A stretch of 64,000 nt of DNA from positions 50,575,365-50,639,364 of the forward strand of contig OY294047.1 in assembly GCA_958510825.1 (NCBI GenBank), written 5' to 3'. Shown here piece after piece: positions 60,556 to 64,000 of this stretch (within the stretch, counting starts at the first letter, position 1; each line of letters opens with the position of its first letter). A program made the translations under genes and the position numbers. The notes beneath the pieces are model-generated. The model worked only from the letters and a program-made list of their open reading frames with translations, did no database searches and had not been told where the DNA came from. Source of the DNA: Brachypterus glaber. Taxonomy: Eukaryota > Arthropoda > Insecta > Coleoptera > Kateretidae.

Positions 60556-61048
60556 TTTTAAGCTTGCAAAAACTGTGTAAAATTTATTTTTATATATTTT
60601 AAATTAAAATTATTTTTATGTATTTTAAATATTTGTTAGTTTTACTGAAATACATAAAATATCAAATCTGTAAAGAATCAACATTCAAATAGTTGATGTT
60701 TGTGCAAAAACTATAATTTGTAATTTCGACGCCAATTTTGGATTTAAAAGAAAGATTTTGAAAACACTTGTTGTAAAAAGTTAAACAAAAAAAAAATCAA
60801 AAAGAACCTATTTTCAGCATCACAAATTTAACCTAATTTTCAGTATAATTTTAAAAATGCCGCCCATTTTATCTTAAACTATCGACGCGTCCCGGCAAAA
60901 CACCGTTTATACCAATTGCGAATTAGGGGGCAATTATTCCCATAAAAAAGACTACGTTGCTTTTCTTGGTTAGTGTCATTGACTAAAGATTTTTTAAAAT
61001 AATTTTCCCTTAAAAATGTTAAATTTTTGGCGAATGCGCCGAGGGTGA
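60556..61048. other. pit intron, nothing recognised
   Basis: AT-rich, no coding and no defined repeat. Confidence 0.35.
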
Positions 61049-61801
61049 GGGGCTGTCCATATATTACGTAACGCAATTTTTCAAAAAAATTGACCCCCTC
61101 CCCCCCTGTGTAACAAACTGTCACATTTACCAACACCCTCCTCCCCCCTGTGTAACGCGTAACAATATAAAAATTTGTATATTTTTTTCTAACATATCTT
61201 GATAAAGAATTCCGCATAATGCAAGACGGTAAAAAGACGGTGTAAAAATGATACATATTTATTATAATAATACATATAGCACTTAATGTACATAAACGAA
61301 AAAATCGAACTTTATAAAAATATTCATAATCAATATCACACAGGGAAAAAATACTAGGTACCTATTTTTACACTGAGTGTCACAAATAACACGTATATTG
61401 TTTATGCATAGGTACACAAAATAGTACACACATTGGTGTTCTGTGAGTAAACATTCCGCGCCAAAATGTATCATCACCGATGATTCATCGGCAAGATCAC
61501 GCAAGAACAGGGCCGTAAGATTTTTTTTTAATACCAATGTCAACAGTTTTTTTTACTGATTACAATATTATTTAAAAATGCATAGTTTCGTCAATTTTTG
61601 TGTGAAAAGGGGAATTATTGGCCACTAAATAGTAATTTATGTTGAAATAAAAATACATCTGCCAAGCTTAGGAAATAAACATTAAATTTATTAAATTCCG
61701 TTACGTAACGTTTACCTAGACCCTCCCCCCTGTCACAAACTGTAACAATTTCTCTGACCCCCTCCACCCTAGGCGCGTTACGTAATATATGGACAGCCCC
61801 T
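61049..61801. mobile_element. 750-bp MITE with GGGGCTGTCCATATATTACG ends
   Basis: GGGGCTGTCCATATATTACG and, inverted, CGTAATATATGGACAGCCCC. Subterminal C-rich blocks (CCCCCTCCCCCCCTGTGTAA and CCCTCCCCCCTGTCACAAAC) and GTTACGTAACG motifs occur at both ends. No transposase frame. Confidence 0.85.
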
Positions 61802-62344
61802 TAAACCTCCCAGAAATTTATTGCACAGACCCGAGAAATTTATATAGGAATTCCTATAGGAAATTCTTCGAGAACCTTAAAATTCCTCGAAATTTCCGAT
61901 ATAATTGTAAAAGTTTTAGATTTTTTTTTTCTACGATATAGTTTTCGTTTATACACGTCGATGTGCGTTGAGCATGCGCTTTGTCTACAAACGGTATACA
62001 GTGTTGCCACTCGTTAGTATATTACATAACTATATCGACACTCCCAAGCAACAAGGACGTAACTCAAGTTAGACCCATTTTAAGTTATACTCATAGGTAA
62101 ATGCCTTAAAAAAAGACACACATGGTGGTACTACTCAGATTTCTCCACAGGCCATTTTAACCAAAATTTTACCAAGAAACACTAAAGTAAAAAATTTTAA
62201 ACTTGAATATTATCAGAAACAAACATTAAATAAACAATAAATACTTATACAGTTAAATAGAGAATTTTATAAGCTTTCAAATGACGTATCGCATGACTTC
62301 CTTTTCCACTTCAATCATTTACCCACCCTTAAATAACAAAAAAA

Positions 62345-62495
62345 AGGGTATATCCACAAGCTCGCATAACAGCATAGTACATAACAATGCGATGCCTTGA
62401 TTGGCTTGATGTGCCGCCATGTATCTTGTAAGCCAATCACGGCATCGCATTCTTATGTTTTATGTTCTTAAGCAAGCTTCTGGATAGGCCTTAAG
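62345..62495. mobile_element. Foldback MITE family G, copy
   Basis: GGTATATCCACAAGCTCGCA..AACAATGCGATGCCTTGATT pairs with CAATCACGGCATCGCATTCT..AAGCAAGCTTCTGGATAGGC. Loop contains TGTGCCGCCATGTATC. Confidence 0.85.
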
Positions 62496-62857
62496 TTGGA
62501 ATTTTTAACTCGCGACGCAAGCCAAGTACGCAAATATTCACACGAGCGTAAAAAACACTTTCCTCTCAAGTAATAGACACTATTTTTTCTATGAAGGTGC
62601 ACAAGAAAAAGCAAAAAAAATCACGTTTAAAAAAAATGTCTATTGGGTTATTTTTCAGAAAAATATTTAATTTCAATATTTTTGGTAAAACTTGTTAAAA
62701 AAACTATAGGTACTAAAAGTATTTTTGTTTTGACATTGACATGTTTTAAAACGTAAAAAAAATGTCTTATCTAATCTAGGAATTTTTTATAAAGAATTTA
62801 GAAAAAATATGTATCTACAATGAACATTGTTCAAAAATACTTAAGTATCTAGGGTCC

Positions 62858-63276
62858 CAATGGAGATTTCTCCCGTTAGATTAGACAGGGACAAAAGTTC
62901 TACCCAAAAAGGATAGAAGACATACATACATACACTTCCACTTCCACCCAACCAAACAAATTCTGTATTTGTTCTTTGTTGAGCAAATACAATATTTACT
63001 TGGCCGGGCGAAAAGTGTAACTATGTATTTTTATTAAAGAAGTTACTGGCGCCATCTAAATTTTAGTAGAATTATCTTATTCTGCAGATTCACATTAGCT
63101 ATGTTCGTTCGTGCCGCTCACTGCTACACTTTCCGGCCAACCAAATAAATACTGTATTTGTTGTATGAAAAACAAATACAGTATTTATTTGGTTGGCTGG
63201 AAAGTGTAGCACAAATGAGATAGAGATAGGGTAGACGTCTTTTGTTTCATAATTCTAGTTGTAGAGAGCTCCATTG
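62858..63276 (+). mobile_element. MITE family D, copy 3 (pit intron)
   Basis: CAATGGAGATTTCTCCCGTT to GTAGAGAGCTCCATTG; 8-bp inverted ends CAATGGAG. Same interior as 8760-9175. Confidence 0.87.
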
Positions 63277-63424
63277 AACGCAATTTAAAGAAATAGATAA
63301 GAACTGCGTTAAATTTTAATTATAAGCGTTTTTATAATATATTTTAACAAGTCAATTAACCATATTTTAATTCTTTAGTATCTGTGTCTAATATTTTATC
63401 AAAAAGTGAAACAGTGCATGAACT

Positions 63425-64000
63425 TATTATACTATTCACAGCGCCTGCGTTAGAATAGTATTATACGGTGGTTTCGAATTTTCAAAAAATTTCAAAAATT
63501 GTCCTAGGCAAAAAATTCTTGGATATAAATTAATATAAAAGTCCGTCCATCTATCCGTCCGTCCGGTGTCACGTTTTTTGTGAACACGATAACTCGAGAA
63601 CGAATAATCCGATCGACTCGAAATTTTCAGAAAAAATCAAGTCCTATGAGGGGATGATCCCTATTGTTTTTTTAAAGTAATCCCCCCAAAAACAAAAAAG
63701 TTATAGGGGGTTAAACTTTTAAAAAAATCGAAAAAAGCTGAAAGAAAATTTCGAATAACGTAACTTATTCAGGAAAAATTATAAGGATCAATTCTACAAA
63801 TTTTGAAAATAATTCCCCGAAAAACAAAAAAAGGTTATTGGGGTTAAATTTTTTTTCGTTTTTCGCAAAAACAAAATAAAGATTTTTTTTATTTTTTTTT
63901 TCATTTTTGTTTTGTTTTTCAAAAAAGATCTTATTTTAAAAAAAAATTGTTTGGTTTGGACTTTTACATCGGGGCCTAAAACTTTGACCAAAGAATTTCT
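63425..64000 (+). mobile_element. Family B element, left part
   Basis: Starts TTATACTATTCACAGCGCCT and GCGTTAGAATAGTATTATAC, continues through CCGTCCATCTATCCGTCCGT, GAACACGATAACTCGAGAAC and GGGGGTTAAAC. It runs off the right edge. The minus-strand copy at 15880-17615 has the same order. Confidence 0.65.

Noticed and set aside
61283..61543. 86-codon minus ORF
   Set aside because: Lies wholly inside the 61049-61801 MITE and has no recognisable content.
63378..63430. Possible fourth pit exon starting after TTCTTTAG, reading LSVSNILSKSETVHEL
   Set aside because: Phase would fit, but there is no recognisable helicase motif, no donor, and a family B element starts immediately after; too weak.

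Overview
The window is AT-rich nuclear DNA from an insect. Introns carry canonical GT/AG borders, the protein sequences are closest to what I know of insect orthologues, and the spaces between exons are packed with small DNA transposons, foldback elements and tRNA-derived SINEs. A beetle is plausible, but the sequence does not fix the order. No bacterial, viral or CRISPR features are present.

Five conserved genes account for nearly all convincing coding sequence. (1) Positions 2320-14677, minus strand: the first 14 coding exons (1,330 codons) of alpha-spectrin, including the SH3 domain; the gene runs off the left edge. (2) 19688-24534, plus: a complete five-exon torsin AAA+ ATPase (342 aa). 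(3) 41040-42335, plus: an intronless 431-aa Brinker repressor with CtBP and Groucho motifs and, unexpectedly, two copies of the Brinker DNA-binding domain. (4) 54856-58068, minus: a complete four-exon Atg5 (264 aa). (5) 58659-60145 and onward, plus: the first three exons of a probable pitchoune/DDX18 RNA helicase, divergent from Atg5 with 590 bp between the start codons. The pit helicase core would lie past the right edge.

The rest is mostly repeats. Spectrin introns hold AT-rich minisatellites with a different unit in each intron, plus MITEs that reach within about 10-50 bp of splice sites. The 24.5-40 kb gap between torsin and brinker is a mosaic of transposon remnants: a gutted Tc1/mariner, hAT MITEs with perfect 8-bp duplications, foldbacks, and a 72-bp palindrome inserted in a foldback arm. 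A similar mosaic fills 43-54 kb, including a SINE nested in a GATATCC-rich foldback. Upstream of brinker are one exact and one near match to the Mad/Medea/Schnurri silencer element by which Dpp signalling represses brk in Drosophila, suggesting that the control circuit is conserved.

The genes do not form one pathway. Spectrin is cytoskeletal, torsin acts in the ER and nuclear envelope, Brinker is a BMP-pathway repressor, Atg5 is an autophagy conjugation factor and pit is a ribosome-biogenesis helicase. The only regulatory coupling suggested by layout is the shared Atg5/pit promoter region. Exon borders were placed by hand from splice consensus, reading-frame phase and remembered family sequences; no alignment or search was run.
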